Counted from the stretch's first letter, positions 23,393 to 35,540 are shown. The stretch: 64,000 nt of DNA from Euphorbia lathyris (GCF_963576675.1 NC_088916.1:85515501-85579500), one strand, 5' to 3'. Notes: a model not told the origin generated them from the letters alone. Made by a program: numbers and translations.

Positions 23393-25705
23393 CTATTTCT
23401 TCTTCTTGCCCTGTGACTGACTTCGCTTGTACTGACGTCCCTCATGCTGAGCTCTAGCAGCTTGCGCTTTCTCCCCCGTTTTGTCAACTTCAGGGAGCTT
23501 GAACGCATCAGTTAAGACAGCACGAGAAAGTTCTTGGGAAAGCTCTTTTATTTTGTCAGCACTTTCATTTACGCCATCAAAGATGGAAACTCCATCAGCT
23601 GATACTTCGACTGGTATACGAAGATCAGCAGCACTGAGCATATTTACACTGAAAGCTTGAGCTTTTGCTTGCCAGATGAGAGCTTCAGAGAGGCCAGCAA
23701 AGACTTGGTGGAAAGTTTTCAAGAGAGCTGAGTCATAATGATGACGCTGGATATTATTATGACGGATGTGATTGAAGGATTGCTGTGCGAGAGACAGCAA
23801 CTCATTCTGCTTCAAAGCGTCAGTATCCATCTCTTGCTTGTTGAGGTTAAGTAGCCTGATGGCCTCACCGATTTGCTCGACTGAGCACTGACTATAGGAC
23901 ACCATTTGCTCATTTGTCTTAAGTTGCTCAGTATGAAGCTGAGCAAAAAGCATCTTAAGTTCTGAGGAAGTGGCGTAGTCAGTGTTCACAGCAGACAACT
24001 TCTGAACTTGCTGATGGAGAGAGTTCAAATGTTGAATTGTTGACAGCTGTATCTCTGCCAACTTGGCAAGTGAATCCTGCTTAGCTTGCTGGGCTTGGAA
24101 TGATAAGACGACATTCAGCAGATCCTTGAGTCCTTTGACTTCGTTGAGAAGTAGAGTGACCTGGGAGAGCTGAGTTGTCTCAGGAATTGAAGATCCAGCA
24201 GCAGGCGAAGCGGAATGTTGAAGATCGTGGATGAGTACTTGCACTGAGTCAATGAGCTTTTTGCCAGACTCAGTGGCATCCCGATGTACATCAGTATGAC
24301 CAAAAGAAAGTGGAGTGAAAGGAGTACCCTGGTCAGTGACTGGATGAGTTGGCTCAATCTGCACTTGAGTTGAAGGAATTGTTGATTGATTAGCAAAGAG
24401 GTTGTTGATGGAAGACATAACCCAAACACTGTCTGTGCTGACAGCAGAAAGATGGGGAGTCAGCACCATGCTTGAGGAGACAGCATGGACAATGGTTGGT
24501 TCAACATGACTTGTTAAAGTGGTTGAAGTGGTATGGTCGGCATGTTCCTGTTGAGAAGAAACAGAGGCTTGTTTTTCCAACGGCGTTGTAGTAGAGGAAG
24601 TTGATGGTCGTTTGAAAAACTTTAGTTGAACAGTAGAAGGGTCCTTTGTTGTCTTAGAGAGGACAAGTTCAGGAATAGATGGTGATTGCATAGGAAGTTC
24701 ACTGACCATCACTTCACTGGACTTAACCAGCTTTCGCCTTCTACGTGGTGGAGTGGTATGATGAGCAGGTTCTTCTGAGTGAGTAGGAGTAGGTTCCTTT
24801 TCCTCAGTATGGGTCTGGTCAGCTTGATCAACTTGCTCAACTTGCTCAACTCCAGCAGCTAACTCAGTGTCAGTTTGCACATTTCCACCAGCTAACCCAG
24901 TGTTAGCATCCTCAGCTTCAATTTCGCTGGCAGTTTCTTCTGAATCCTCAGCGTCATCCTGACCGCTGGTTTCTTCTTCTTCCTCTTCCTCCTCAGAACT
25001 ATCTCCGTCAAGTTCTTCCTCAACTTGGGAGATGAAGTGGTCATCTAACTGGACCTCAGTTTCCGTAGCATCAGTACCTTGGCATTGAGTGAAATGAGAA
25101 TCATCCGGTACAATGAAGTCGGTCGGTATAACGTCTAGAGGTGCCAGTGTTGAAGTCTTTTGCTTCTTCTGAGGTAGTTCAGCAGCTTCCTCAGTTCCAG
25201 GCTCATCTTGCCTGGTTCTCTTTTCAGCTGACTTTCCAGCTGACCTCTGCCTCTTTGCAGGAGACTCAACATTTGGTGACTCAGTAGATTTTCTCTTGCG
25301 AGAAGCTGGAGCCTTAGTTCTTCTCCTTTTCTTAGGCTCATCAACAGTTTCCTCAGTTTGGCCAGCTTGGCCAGCAGCAGCAGCAGCAGCTTTTCCTTTC
25401 TTCAAGGGTTGCCCAAATTTTAGTGCCCTCAGCGAGGCAGCTGTGATCTCAGTTCCTTTGAAGGATTCCTCGCCTTCGAGATCATTATGGTCAAGAAGAA
25501 TTCGAGTTATGAGTGACCCAAGCCTCAGCGTACCCGTGCTGCGTAGGAACCCAGCAAGTAAGAAGACCGGCATGTTGATGGGGGTGTACGTCAGCATGTG
25601 CCATATGAAGCACTGTTCAAAGTTTGTTGCTGATGTAGTGCAGTTGATCTTTGGGTAAATAAAATAGCTCAGCAGGTAGTGAGCCATCTTCTGGTGCTGT
25701 CCCAT
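23393..25705 (-). CDS. Env-like 3' ORF of element B
   Basis: 770 codons with no stop, between the pol gene and the 3' LTR, on the coding strand. Residues 1-100 (LLSYFIYPKINCTTSATNFE onward) look like the middle of the plant 'putative transposon protein' domain (Transposase_32-like). A basic stretch KKRRRTKAPASRKRK (about 130-145) is a likely nuclear signal. A low-complexity acidic region (EEEEEE, residues about 240-255), a Ser/Thr/Pro linker, a long helical/coiled-coil part from about 500 and a basic C-terminus KKKK follow. No signal peptide or clear membrane anchor is visible, so 'env-like' refers only to position. The same frame extends upstream to about 26240 with coding-like sequence but three stops. 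Confidence 0.7.
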   Translation of the reverse strand: MGQHQKMAHYLLSYFIYPKINCTTSATNFEQCFIWHMLTYTPINMPVFLLAGFLRSTGTLRLGSLITRILLDHNDLEGEESFKGTEITAASLRALKFGQPLKKGKAAAAAAGQAGQTEETVDEPKKRRRTKAPASRKRKSTESPNVESPAKRQRSAGKSAEKRTRQDEPGTEEAAELPQKKQKTSTLAPLDVIPTDFIVPDDSHFTQCQGTDATETEVQLDDHFISQVEEELDGDSSEEEEEEEETSGQDDAEDSEETASEIEAEDANTGLAGGNVQTDTELAAGVEQVEQVDQADQTHTEEKEPTPTHSEEPAHHTTPPRRRRKLVKSSEVMVSELPMQSPSIPELVLSKTTKDPSTVQLKFFKRPSTSSTTTPLEKQASVSSQQEHADHTTSTTLTSHVEPTIVHAVSSSMVLTPHLSAVSTDSVWVMSSINNLFANQSTIPSTQVQIEPTHPVTDQGTPFTPLSFGHTDVHRDATESGKKLIDSVQVLIHDLQHSASPAAGSSIPETTQLSQVTLLLNEVKGLKDLLNVVLSFQAQQAKQDSLAKLAEIQLSTIQHLNSLHQQVQKLSAVNTDYATSSELKMLFAQLHTEQLKTNEQMVSYSQCSVEQIGEAIRLLNLNKQEMDTDALKQNELLSLAQQSFNHIRHNNIQRHHYDSALLKTFHQVFAGLSEALIWQAKAQAFSVNMLSAADLRIPVEVSADGVSIFDGVNESADKIKELSQELSRAVLTDAFKLPEVDKTGEKAQAARAQHEGRQYKRSQSQGKKKK

Positions 25706-26240
25706 TGAAGATGCTGAGATCTCTCCTGAGTGACCTTCAGGTTTGCAGAAGGTATGGACGTAGTTGGTTTTGTCCTAATCTCCTGACTTCCTCAGCCTTA
25801 CTCCCTCAGTTTTGAGCTAGAGGAGATTTCCTATGTACAGAGGGTTGATGAAGATGGTTTTTCATCTTACTTCAGTGCTTAGGTAGTCGGCGGAGTCACT
25901 GGCAAACTTGAGGTTGTGGTAAAACTCCCTTACCAGGTCAAGATATGTCTCATCTCTGACCGAGAACAGCCCAGTCCATTCGTTCTTGGAGATCCATTCG
26001 GCAAATGGTTGTTCATGTTGTACGAAATGCTTAGAGACCCATCTGGAGGGCTCAACCTTCCATTCGCGGACATTTTCGAAGACCTTAGAGTAGGTCCTGA
26101 TCTTAACAGCTTTCCCTTTTCCAGAAGTTTGGCCAGTTTTACCCTTGCTCGGTGTAGAGGGGTTTTGTGAAGGTTCATCGGAGCTGGACTTTTGGTGGCC
26201 GGCACCAGAGACGTTGAAAGATAACTTAGTAATTCTTCGA
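25706..26240 (-). pseudogene. Upstream N-terminal part of the env-like ORF
   Basis: In the same frame as the 770-codon ORF there is coding-like sequence (KIRTYSKVFENVREWKVEP, then LFSVRDETYLDLVREFYHN), typical for the start of Transposase_32-type proteins. It is separated from ATG 25705 by TGA and two TAG codons between about 25875 and 25770. A GTAAGA...GATTAG stretch that is a multiple of three could be an intron removing all three stops. Otherwise they are mutations. No ATG is seen at its beginning. Confidence 0.45.
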
Positions 26241-26319
26241 AGATGGAGGAATTAGAGGAATTTGAGAGAAAAGAAGTTCTAAGTGATTTCTTTGCCTTAA
26301 GAATTGATTAAGCGTAAAG

Positions 26320-26360
26320 AGTAAAAGATGGGGAAATACCCATAATTTATAGACGAAATG
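26320..26360 (-). promoter_or_regulatory. TATA-like box ahead of the env-like ORF
   Basis: On the minus strand tctataaattatggg (26337-26351) lies about 100 bases upstream of the first env-like codons and downstream of the pol stop at 26716. It could drive a separate env-like mRNA. This is inferred from position and the TATA match only. Confidence 0.35.
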
Positions 26361-26715
26361 AACGGTGTGGATCTTAATCGAATCCATGTGTCAGTTTTGC
26401 CTTGGGATCATGTACCGACAACGATCCTGGCATTTATGACACATTACGGCGAATACGTCATCCTAGGCTATACGCGTGCTTTGCATTTATGCTAACAGAT
26501 TAATCACTCAGTATTTAGAATGTCAAGCGTTTGATATTCTGAGTGGTCAGTGCAGTATTTAAGGATGATTTTAAGTTCAAGTTCTAAACTAAGTTTCTCA
26601 GCATGCAAGTTTACTCAGTATTGTATATTCAGTCAGTTTCGATGAGTTACTCAGCAAACAATAAATCATTCAGCATGTAATTCACTCAGCATTCATATTC
26701 ATTTAGCACAGGAAT

Positions 26716-29700
26716 TTACTGAAGAGGATTAAACATACCAATTGCTTCTCTCAGTATGCTGAACTTCTCACGGGCCAGTGGCTTCGTGAAGATATCCGCA
26801 AGCTGTTCGTCCGTTGGGACAAAGGTCAGCTTGATCTCACCCTTGAGTACATGGTCTCTAATGAAGTGATGTCTGATGCTGACATGCTTCATTCTGCTGT
26901 GTTGAATTGGGTTCTTGGAAAGATCAATTGCACTTTTGTTGTCACATTTGACTTCAATTGTCTTCGTTTGAACACCATAATCTTCAAGTTGTTGCTTGAT
27001 CCATAGGACTTGAGCAACACAATGACCAGCAGCGATGTACTCAGCTTCAGTGGTGGACAAGGCTGCTGACGCCTGCTTTTTTGCTGAACCAGGATACAAG
27101 ACAGCTTCCTAAGAAGTGGCATCCTCCAGAGGTGCTTTTTCGTTCCAGCTTATCTCATCCATAGTCAGCGTCAGTGTATCCGATGAGTGTAAAATCATGA
27201 GTATTTGGATACCACAAACCTGCGTTCACTGAGCTTTGCAAATATCTAAGGATTCTTTTTACAGCAATGTAATGAGATTCCTTAGGGTTAGATTGATATC
27301 TAGCACAGTAGCATACTGAAAACTGAATGTCTGGTCTGCTGGCTGTTAAGTAAAGTAGAGAGCCTATCATACCTCGATATAACTTGCTGTCTACTGACTT
27401 ACCATTCTCATCAGCGCAGAGGACAGTGTCAGTGCCCATAGGAGTGGATATTGGCTTGCAATTTTCCAAGTCATATTTCTTTAAGATCTCCTTGGCATAT
27501 TTGGGTTGACTGATGAAGATGCCATTCTTTCCTTGTTTAATTTGAAGACCAAGGAAGAAGTTGAGTTCTCCCATCATAGACATTTCAAACTCAGTCTGCA
27601 TTTGTTTGCTAAACTCCTTGCACATTGATTCGTTAGTTGCACCAAATATTATATCATCAACATAAATTTGGGCCAGCAGGGTATCTTTACCCTTTTTCTT
27701 AATGAATAAGGTTGTATCAGCTTTACCCCTGACGTAATTTCTAGTCAGCAGAAAACTGGTCAGCCTCTCATACCAAGCACGTGGTGCTTGCTTGAGGCCG
27801 TACAGAGCCTTTTTGAGTTTGTAAACATGGTTTGGGAACTTAGGGTCCTCAAAACCTGGAGGTTGATTTACATAAACCTCCTCGTTTATAACTCCATTAA
27901 GAAATGCACTTTTGACATCCATTTGGAATAATTTAAAATTCATGTAAGATGCATATGCACATAATATTCTAATTGCCTCTAGCCTTGCCACTGGGGCAAA
28001 GGTCTCACCGTAGTCTATACCTTCTTGCTGACTGTAGCCCTGAGCTACAAGCCTTGCTTTGTTCCTGACTACGTTTCCTTATTCGTCCATCTTGTTCCTG
28101 AAGACCCATCTTGCTCCGATGGTCTTTTGACTCTTTAGATGAGGCACTAACTCCCATACATCATTTCTTTGAAATTGATCGAGCTTCTTTTGCATTGCGT
28201 TCATCCAGAATTCATCGTACTCAGCTTCAGCGAAATTCTTCGGTTCTTGTACTGAGATGAAAGCAACATTGCTGAGGTACTTCCTGAGTTGATTCCTCGT
28301 TATCAGGGTATTCCTAGCAGAATCAAGGATTGCACTTTCGGAGTGCCCTCTTGGAATCCTTATTTCTTTGGGTAGATTTATGTCTTGTGTTGTTCCTGTT
28401 TCAACAATCTCTGCAGAAGTAGATGGGTCAGTAAAAGTAATCTTAGGTTCACTTTTACTCTTGGTCAGCCTTTTCGTGAATGACTCAGTAGCTGGTTCTG
28501 GGTCAGCGATGGTTACTGAGTTTGGATCATCTTCGGTCAGCGGCTGGTATCTACCTGCAGGGTCAGTTTCATCGAACTCTACATGTATTGACTCTTCTAA
28601 CACTTGAGTTCGCTTATTAAAAACTCTGTATGCTTTGCTGTTTGTTGAGTAGCCCAGAAAGATAGCCTCATCAGCTTTTGAATCAAACTTTGCTAAGTTA
28701 TCTTTGGTATTTAAAATAAAACATCTACAGCCAAAGGCACGAAAGTATCCAATATTGGGCTTTCGTCCTTTCCAAAGTTCATAGGGGGTTTTCTTGAGTA
28801 TAGGTCTAACTAGAGCCCTATTAAGAATGTAGCATGCTGTGTTAACAGCCTCTCCCCAAAAATACTTTGGAAGCCTATGCTCATCCAGCATTGTCCTGGC
28901 TATTTCAACTAGAGTTCTGTTCTTCCTTTCCACAACCCCATTTTGCTGAGGTGTTCTAGGAGCAGAAAAATTATGGTCAATGCCACTGGCCTCACAGAAT
29001 TCAACAAACTTTTGGTTTTTGAACTCTCCACCGTTATCACTACGGATATGAGCTAATTTTAGGTCTTTTTCATTTTCAATTTTTCTAACCAAATTTGAAA
29101 ATGTCTCAAAAGTCTCATCCTTGCTGGTCAGCAAGATGACCCACGTATACCGAGAGAAGTCATCTACAATGACCAAGGAAAATCTTCTTCCACCCAGACT
29201 TAGCGGCTGGACTGGACCAAAGAGATCCAAGTGTAGCAACTCTAATGGACGTTTAGTTGAGACAATGTTTTTACTGTGAAAAGATTGTTTGGTTTGTTTT
29301 CCAGCTTGGCAAGCGTGGCATAATTGATCTTTTTGAAATTGAAGTTCGGGCAGTCCCTCAACCAATTGCTTTCTTGCTAGTTTGGCCAGGAGGTCCATGC
29401 TTACATGACCAAGTCTCCTGTGCCATAGCCAGGAATTTTCTTCCTTTGTTACTAAGCACACAGTTTTTGAAAACTTTTTCTCTAAGTCTAGCATAAAGAC
29501 ATTATCTATCCGAGGGGCAGTTAAAATTAACTCATTTGTTTTACCCTCGTATATTTTACATCCAGTAGCATCAAATATAACTTTTCTCCCATTGTCACAT
29601 AGCTGAGCTACGCTGAGTAAGTTATATTTGAGTCCGCTGACTAGGGAGACAGATTCAATAGTAGGATTACCTCCGATGGTTCCTGAGCCTACTATCTTAC

Positions 29701-29848
29701 CCTTCTTGTTGTCTCCAAAACTTACGCTCCCTCCTCGTTTACGTTCAAACGTGATGAACTGAGTTTCATCACCCGTCATATGCCCTGAGCATGCGCTGTC
29801 AATATACCACATCTTTGACTTCTCGGCACATCTCAGGCTTACCTGCAT
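26716..29848 (-). pseudogene. Element B pol (protease, integrase, RT, RNase H)
   Basis: The ATG at 29848 lies five bases after the gag stop, in another frame. Protease: WYIDSACSGH active site near 29815. Integrase: zinc finger HRRLGH...CHACQ, then catalytic Asp in LDLFGP, Asp in RSDNGGEF and Glu in NGVVERKNR. RT: YVDD at 27664-27653. RNase H: ASAALSTTEAEYIA and ADIFTKPLA, stop at 26716. Lesions: TAA at 28081-28079, TGA near 27149, and one extra A in an A-run near 27095 that shifts frame. Frame is otherwise kept over 1000 codons, so decay is recent. It would copy and integrate the element. Confidence 0.9.
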
Positions 29849-29853
29849 TGTAA

Positions 29854-31605
29854 CTAGTTACTTTTAGGTACCCAATTCTTTTTGGGTCCTGACTTGTTAG
29901 GTGCAACATGTATAGCATCATACTTTATTTTATGGCGGCATACATGGACAGTATGGCCATTCTTTCCACAGAAGTCACAACTGACCTTCTGTTTAGGATT
30001 TTTTACTGACTTGTCAGCACCCCAGTGCTAAGCGTGCCAGCACACCTTAGTGGTGTGTCCTAACTTCCCACAAAAGTCACACTGGACTTTTCGCTGGGGA
30101 TTCCATCTCTGCCGAGTACCTTGGTACTGAGTTCTCAGAGGAATGATATTTTTATTTGGAACCTTTAGTTGGTTCTGGATGGTTGTGACGTCCTTCCTCA
30201 GTTTCTTTGAAACTGTCTGGACTTCAGAGACATACTCATGCATGATCTTCATGTTATCATGCAGAGTCGAATTGTCCTGAAGAAGGTATCTGAGGTCACT
30301 CAGTTTGATCTCTTCCACTTCGTCACAGCGCCTGCTGAGTGCTCTAACTTTCTTATTACACTTATTGACAAGTGTATAGAGATCACTCAGGGCATTAACC
30401 ATATCGTTTCTGAGCTGGGGAAGAGAAATTACCTCATTTGATTGTTCCTCATCATCTGATGCGATGGATGGGTCAGCATGCTCAGAGACGCATGGCTCAG
30501 CAAGTTCGTCAGCCATGAAGCATATCTTCGCTGACTCGGTGGCCTCAGTTTCTATGGATGAAGACTCATCGCTGTCGCTCCAAGTAGCCACCATTGCTTT
30601 CTTCCCACTTTTCTTGTCTTTCCTCAGCGTGGGGCAGTTTGACTTAATGTGGCCAGTTTGATGGCACTCAAAGCATGTAATGGGCTTTGAGCTGTCCTTT
30701 CTGTATTTGCTGTCACTTGAGTCAGCCTTATACTTATCAAACTTTCTGTAAGGCTTTTTAGAGTATTTGTCACTCTTCTTGAATAGCTTTTTCATCTTCC
30801 TTGTGAACATAGCCATCTCCTCATCATCAGTTGAACTCCCGTCAGTGGAGTCAGCTTTCATGACAAGTGACTTCTGCTTCTTGTCTTCAGATTTTTCCTT
30901 CACCTCAAAGTTTTTCATGGATATCTCATGGGTCAGCAATGAAGCGATGAGTTCGTCATATTTGTAGGTGGTTAAATCCTGAGCTTCCTCAACTGCTGTC
31001 TTCTTTGCTTGCCAGTCCTTCGGAAGACTCCTGAGTATCTTTTTGACTTGTTCTTCCTTAGTGAAGATTTTCCCAAGTCTCTTGAGCTCATTTATGATGT
31101 TGGTGAACCTTGCATTCATGTCTGAAATGCCCTCATCATTGTTCATCTCGAACAGCTCGTACAGTCTCATCTGCTGATTCACCTTGGATTCTTTCACTTT
31201 ATTTGTTCCCTCGTAGGTGACTTCCAGCTTTTTCCAGATCTCTTGTGCCGACTCGCAACCTGAGATTTTGTTATATTCTGCAGCATCGAGTGCACAGTGA
31301 AGCATATTGATAGCCGAAGCATGGTTTTGAAGCTTCTTAAGATCATCCTCTGTCCATTTGGCCTCAGATTTTATAACTATTTGGCCAGCCACAACCTCGA
31401 CAGGTACAAACGGGCCTTGGACTATAGATAGCCAGGCACTCATGTTTGTAGCCTGAATGAAGTTCTTCATCCTATTCTTCCAGAAGGTATAGTTTGACCC
31501 GAAGAATAGGGGAGGCCTAGTAATGGACAGCCCCTCAGGCAGTATTTGAGTTGTTTGGTTTCCAGGGAGAAACCGAGTGCTGTTTTCGCCCATGGTAGGG
31601 ATCAA
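29854..31605 (-). pseudogene. Element B Gag (one premature stop)
   Basis: ATG 31605, natural stop TAG at 29856-29854 (583 codons), with a premature TAG at 30030-30028. The N-terminal UBN2-type Gag domain covers codons 1-230, with YTFWKNRM and TNIINELKRLGK. A Lys/Asp-rich linker and a first zinc knuckle CFECHQTGHIKSNC (about codon 310) follow. After a coiled coil come two more knuckles: CDFCGKLGHTTKVC before the stop and CDFCGKNGHTVHVC after it. Three knuckles and a long C-terminal extension fit Sirevirus Gag. It forms the particle shell and binds RNA. Confidence 0.87.
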
Positions 31606-31641
31606 CTCAAGGTTGTTAGACCTTTTAAAGTGAGCTTTTAA

Positions 31642-31653
31642 GCTCTGATACCA
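31642..31653 (-). other. Primer binding site of element B
   Basis: On the minus strand tggtatcagagc, two bases from the LTR end, is a perfect initiator tRNA-Met primer match. Confidence 0.85.
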
Positions 31654-31655
31654 CT

Positions 31656-32991
31656 TGTTGGTCCCTTGTTTAGTTGCAAGTATAGTTCCAAGGGGGGGTT
31701 AGGAACTATTTAAACTTTTTTGCAATTTAGGCACACTTCTTTTTCTAAAAAAAAAGGTTTGAACAGCGGCGCTGAGTAAACAGTAAGGTACTGGCTTAGT
31801 CAACAGGTGACTAGGTCAGTTTCTTAGCTTGAGTCAGGAGATAGCACTTAGAGTCTATTCCTGAGCTCAGACGTTCAACGCGCACAACTCAACTTGACCT
31901 CTTTACTTGGTCAGTTTTGATTATTTAAAGCAAGCAATATATATAAGGAGTTAAGGTAAGAAATACTTCACTCAGCAGATTTATCCAGGTTCGGCTTCTT
32001 CTAAGCCTACGTCTTGTCCCCGGAACACGTTCCGAGATTTCAAATACTCTACTGAGCTCTTTAAAGGTAGAGCCTCAAACCTTTTACAATATCAGCAATT
32101 GAGTATGACAAGAGTACCTTCCTCTATACTTCTACTCAATCCTAATCTCTCCGCTGAGTACTTAAAACCGAGTACTCATCCTCTCCTTTCTATCTCTAGA
32201 AATGATAAGTGTTTTGTCCTAATACAAAGATGTGCTAAGACACTTTAGACGATTTACAATCACTCTAGACTTTTACACAAATATGAGAAATGTAGTGTAA
32301 GAATTTTTGCTTTGCTTCTTGCTTGCAGAACTTGTAGAGATTTGGTCAGCGTAATGGCTTGATCAAGTTCTGTGTGTTGTGAAGCTTGTGATGGCACTAT
32401 TTATAGAGATGTCTGGGCGTCGGTCATTTCGAATTTCGAAATAACCGTTGGAGGGAAACGGCTATGTGTCGTTGTCATCCTGACTTGCTCAGAGCTATCG
32501 GCCAATCACAATCGTGTATCTTCTGTTCTCGGTCAGCTCAGCAGATGGTCTCTCCTTTTATGGTAAAGTCAACTGGACAGTATACTGTGTCGTCTGAACT
32601 TTGCCAAAAGAGGAAACACTTTGTCTAGAAGTTTTCCTTTGCCTGCTGCTGTCTTGTACGCTTTGTCGAGACGACTCAGCAGCTTCATTGTGAAGTTGTT
32701 CCCGAAGGTCTTCTAGATCCTTCCGTTTGCTGAGTTACGTTTTTGTTCAAAAACGGCAACGTCTTGACATACGCGGGCCGAGTGTACTGAGTTGTTTGAC
32801 TTGGGCCTTGGCTTCCGTATTGGGCTTGGGCCTTTCGATTCTTATGTCTTATAGTATTTTAACTCAACATTGAACAAACACATTAGTAGAATTAAATCAA
32901 AGCATTTAAACTTAGTGTGTTTAGAATATGTATATATATTATACTTAACCAATTTTGTCAAATCAAAATTATGTGGAAAGGTGTTTCAACA
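31656..32991 (-). repeat. 5' LTR of element B
   Basis: 1336 bp, nearly identical to 21538-22874, ending at target duplication gaggt (32992-32996). Confidence 0.9.
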
Positions 32992-34310
32992 GAGGTTGTA
33001 CGAGCTGTTTGAAATGAATGATGATGAAGGAATCTCTGAAATGAACTCAAGATTCACAAACATAATCAATGAGCTCAAAAGACTTGGCAAGATCTTTACT
33101 GAGGAAGAGCAAGTCAAGAAGATACTGAGGAGCCTTCCTAAAAGCCGGCAAGCCAAGAAAACTGCTGTTGAGGAAGCTCAAGACTTGACCACCTACAAGT
33201 ATGATGAACTCATTGGATCTCTGCTGACCCATGAGATCTCAATGAAGAATTTTGAGGTGAAGGAGAAGTTTGAGGACAAGAAGCAAAAGTCTCTTATCAT
33301 GAAAGCTGACTCCACTGACGGGAGCTCAATAGACGATGAAGAGATGGCCATGTTCACTAGAAAAATGAAAAGGCTGTTCAGAAAGAATGATAAGTATTCA
33401 AAGAAGCCTTACAAGAAGTTTGACAAGTACAAAGCTGAGTCCAGCGACAACAAGTACAAGAAGGACAGCTCAAAGCCAATCACATGCTTTGAATGTCATC
33501 AAACTGGCCATATCAAATCAAGCTGTCTTACCTTGAGGAAGGAAAGGAAGAACAGCAAGAAGGCAATGGTGGCAACCTGGAGTGATAGTGATGAGTCATC
33601 ATCATCAGGAGCTGATGCCACTGAGTCAGTAAAGATCTGCTTCATGGCAGATGAGCTTGTCGAGCCTTGTGTTTCTGAGCATGTTGACCCCTCCGTTGGA
33701 TCTGACGATGAGGCACACTCAACTGAGGTAATATCACTACCCCTACTCAGAAATGAAATGATAAATCCCTGAGTGACCTCCACACACTTATCAAAAAGTG
33801 TAATAAGAAGGTTAGAGCACTCAACAGGCGATGTGACGAGATTGACGAGGTCAAACTGAGTGACCTTCGATATCTTCTCCAAGACAACTCAACTTTGCAT
33901 AGCAACGTAGAAACTATGCACAAGTTTGTCTCTGAGGCCCAATCAGATTCTAAGAAACTGAGAAAGGATGTCACATCTATTCAGAATCAACTCAAGGTTC
34001 TGAATAAAAGAAATATTCCTCTGAACACTCAGTACTGAAGTACTAGTCAGCAGAGATGGAATCCTCAGCAGAATATCCAGTGTGACTTCTGTGGGAAGAA
34101 GGGACACACCACAAAGGTGTGCTAGCATGCTCAGCACTGGGGTGCTGACCAGTCAGTGAGATATCCCAAACGGAAGGTCAGTTGTGACTTCTGTGGGAAC
34201 AATGGACACACTGTCCAAGTGTGTCATCATAAGATTAAATATGATGCTTTACCTGCTGAGCCTACCAAACAAGGACCTAAAAAGACTTGGGTACCTAAAG
34301 ATAACTAGTT
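32992..34310 (+). pseudogene. Element A gag, 3' part
   Basis: It resumes exactly after the gaggt duplication: LYELFEMNDDEGIS, then knuckle CFECHQTGHIKSSC (about 33487), CDFCGKKGHTTKVC (about 34083) and CDFCGNNGHTVQVC (about 34185). Lesions: a one-base loss near 33768 (frame ends at 33772), TGA at 34036-34038 and TAG at 34123-34125. Divergence from element B is larger than that between the two LTRs of B, so A is an older relative. Confidence 0.83.
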
Positions 34311-34349
34311 ATATTGCAGGTAAGCCTGAGGTGTGCTAAGAAGTAAAAA

Positions 34350-35408
34350 ATGTGGTACATTGACAGCGCATGCTCGAGGCATATGACGGGTGATGAAACT
34401 CAGTTCATCACACTTGTGCATAAACGAGGTGGAAGCGTAAGTTTTGGAGACAACAAAAAGGGTAAGATAGTAGGGTCAGGAACCATTGGTGGTAATCCTA
34501 CTATTGAGTCAGTCTCCCTAGTCAATGGACTTAAATATAACTTACTCAGCGTAGCTCAGCTATGTGATAACGGGAGAAAAGTTATATTTGATAACACTGG
34601 ATGTAAAATACTCGAGGGAAAAACAAATGAATTGATTTTAACTGCCCCTCGTATTGATAATGTCTTTATGCTGAATTTGGAAAAGAAATTTTCAAAAAAT
34701 GTATGCTTAGTGTCAAAGGAAGAAAATTCCTGGCTATGGCACAGGAGACTTGGTCATGTAAGCATGGACCTCCTGGCCAAATTAGCAAGAAAGCAATTAG
34801 TTGAGGGACTGCCAGAACTTAAGTTCGAAAAGGATCAATTATGCTATGTTTGTCAGGCTGGAAAACAAACCAAAACATCTTTTCATAGTAAAAACATTGT
34901 CTCAACCAAACGTCCACTTGAGTTGCTACACTTGGATCTCTTCGGACCAGTCCAGCCGCTGAGCTTGGGTGGTAGGAGATTTTCCTTGGTCATTGTAGAT
35001 GACTTTTCTCGGTACACTTGGGTCATCTTGCTGAGTAGCAAGGATGAAACCTTTGAGACATTTTCAACATTAGTAAGAAAACTTGAAAATGATAAAGACC
35101 TAAAGTTAGCTCACGTCCGAAGTGATAATGGTGGAGAATTAAAAAACCAACAGTTTGTTGAATTCTGTGAAGCCAGCGACATTGACCATAATTTCTCTGC
35201 TCCTAGAATGCCTCAACAGAATGGGGTTGTTGAAAGGAAAAATAGAACTTTTGTTGAAATAGCCAGGACAATGCTGAGTGAGCATAGGCTTCCAAAGTAC
35301 TTTTGGGGAGAAGCTGTCAACACAGCTTGCTACATACTTAATAGGGCTCTAGTCAGACCCATATTAAAGAAGACTCCCTACGAACTTTGGGAAGGACGAA
35401 AGCCAAAA
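34350..35408 (+). pseudogene. Element A pol fragment (protease and integrase)
   Basis: Protease active site WYIDSACSRH at 34353, then the integrase zinc finger (HRRLGHVSMD...CYVCQAGK) and catalytic core with LDLFGP, RSDNGGEL and NGVVERKNR. The conserved DNGGEF is DNGGEL here. Similarity to element B stops abruptly after the GRKPK codons at about 35408, so RT, RNase H and the 3' LTR are missing. Confidence 0.85.
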
Positions 35409-35540
35409 TGAGGATCAACCTCGACCTGTCCACTAGTTTGCGGATGGTAGGGCGTGGAGACTCGGTGTGCAACCCCGTATTTATGTAAGAGTTGGTCGAA
35501 TTGGCGATTGCAAAAATGGGAACCTCCGTCGCTAATGATG
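35409..35540 (-). pseudogene. Ty3/gypsy integrase core scrap
   Basis: Minus-strand reading gives [19 protein letters not shown], then [20 protein letters not shown], the second-Asp to Glu part of a gypsy integrase. Only about 44 codons remain. It abuts element A on one side and a LINE-type RNase H on the other. Confidence 0.85.

Larger units (their letters stand above)
21538..32991 (-). mobile_element. Complete Sirevirus-like Ty1/copia element B
   Basis: The LTRs (31656-32991 as 5', 21538-22874 as 3') run tgttgaaac...gggaccaaca on the minus strand. Perfect target duplications gaggt lie at 21533-21537 and 32992-32996. A tRNA-Met primer site (31642-31653) and purine tract (22875-22888, aatgggggagtt on minus) sit next to the LTRs. 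Order: gag, protease, integrase, RT, RNase H, then a large 3' ORF. Integrase before RT makes it Ty1/copia; the big Gag, the iMet primer and an env-like ORF point to Sirevirus. LTRs differ at about 15 sites of 1337 by eye (about 1%), so the insertion is recent. Stops and one frameshift in pol disable it. Confidence 0.92.

Noticed and set aside
25296..25658. 120-codon plus-strand ORF
   Set aside because: Shadow of the 770-codon env-like ORF on the other strand.
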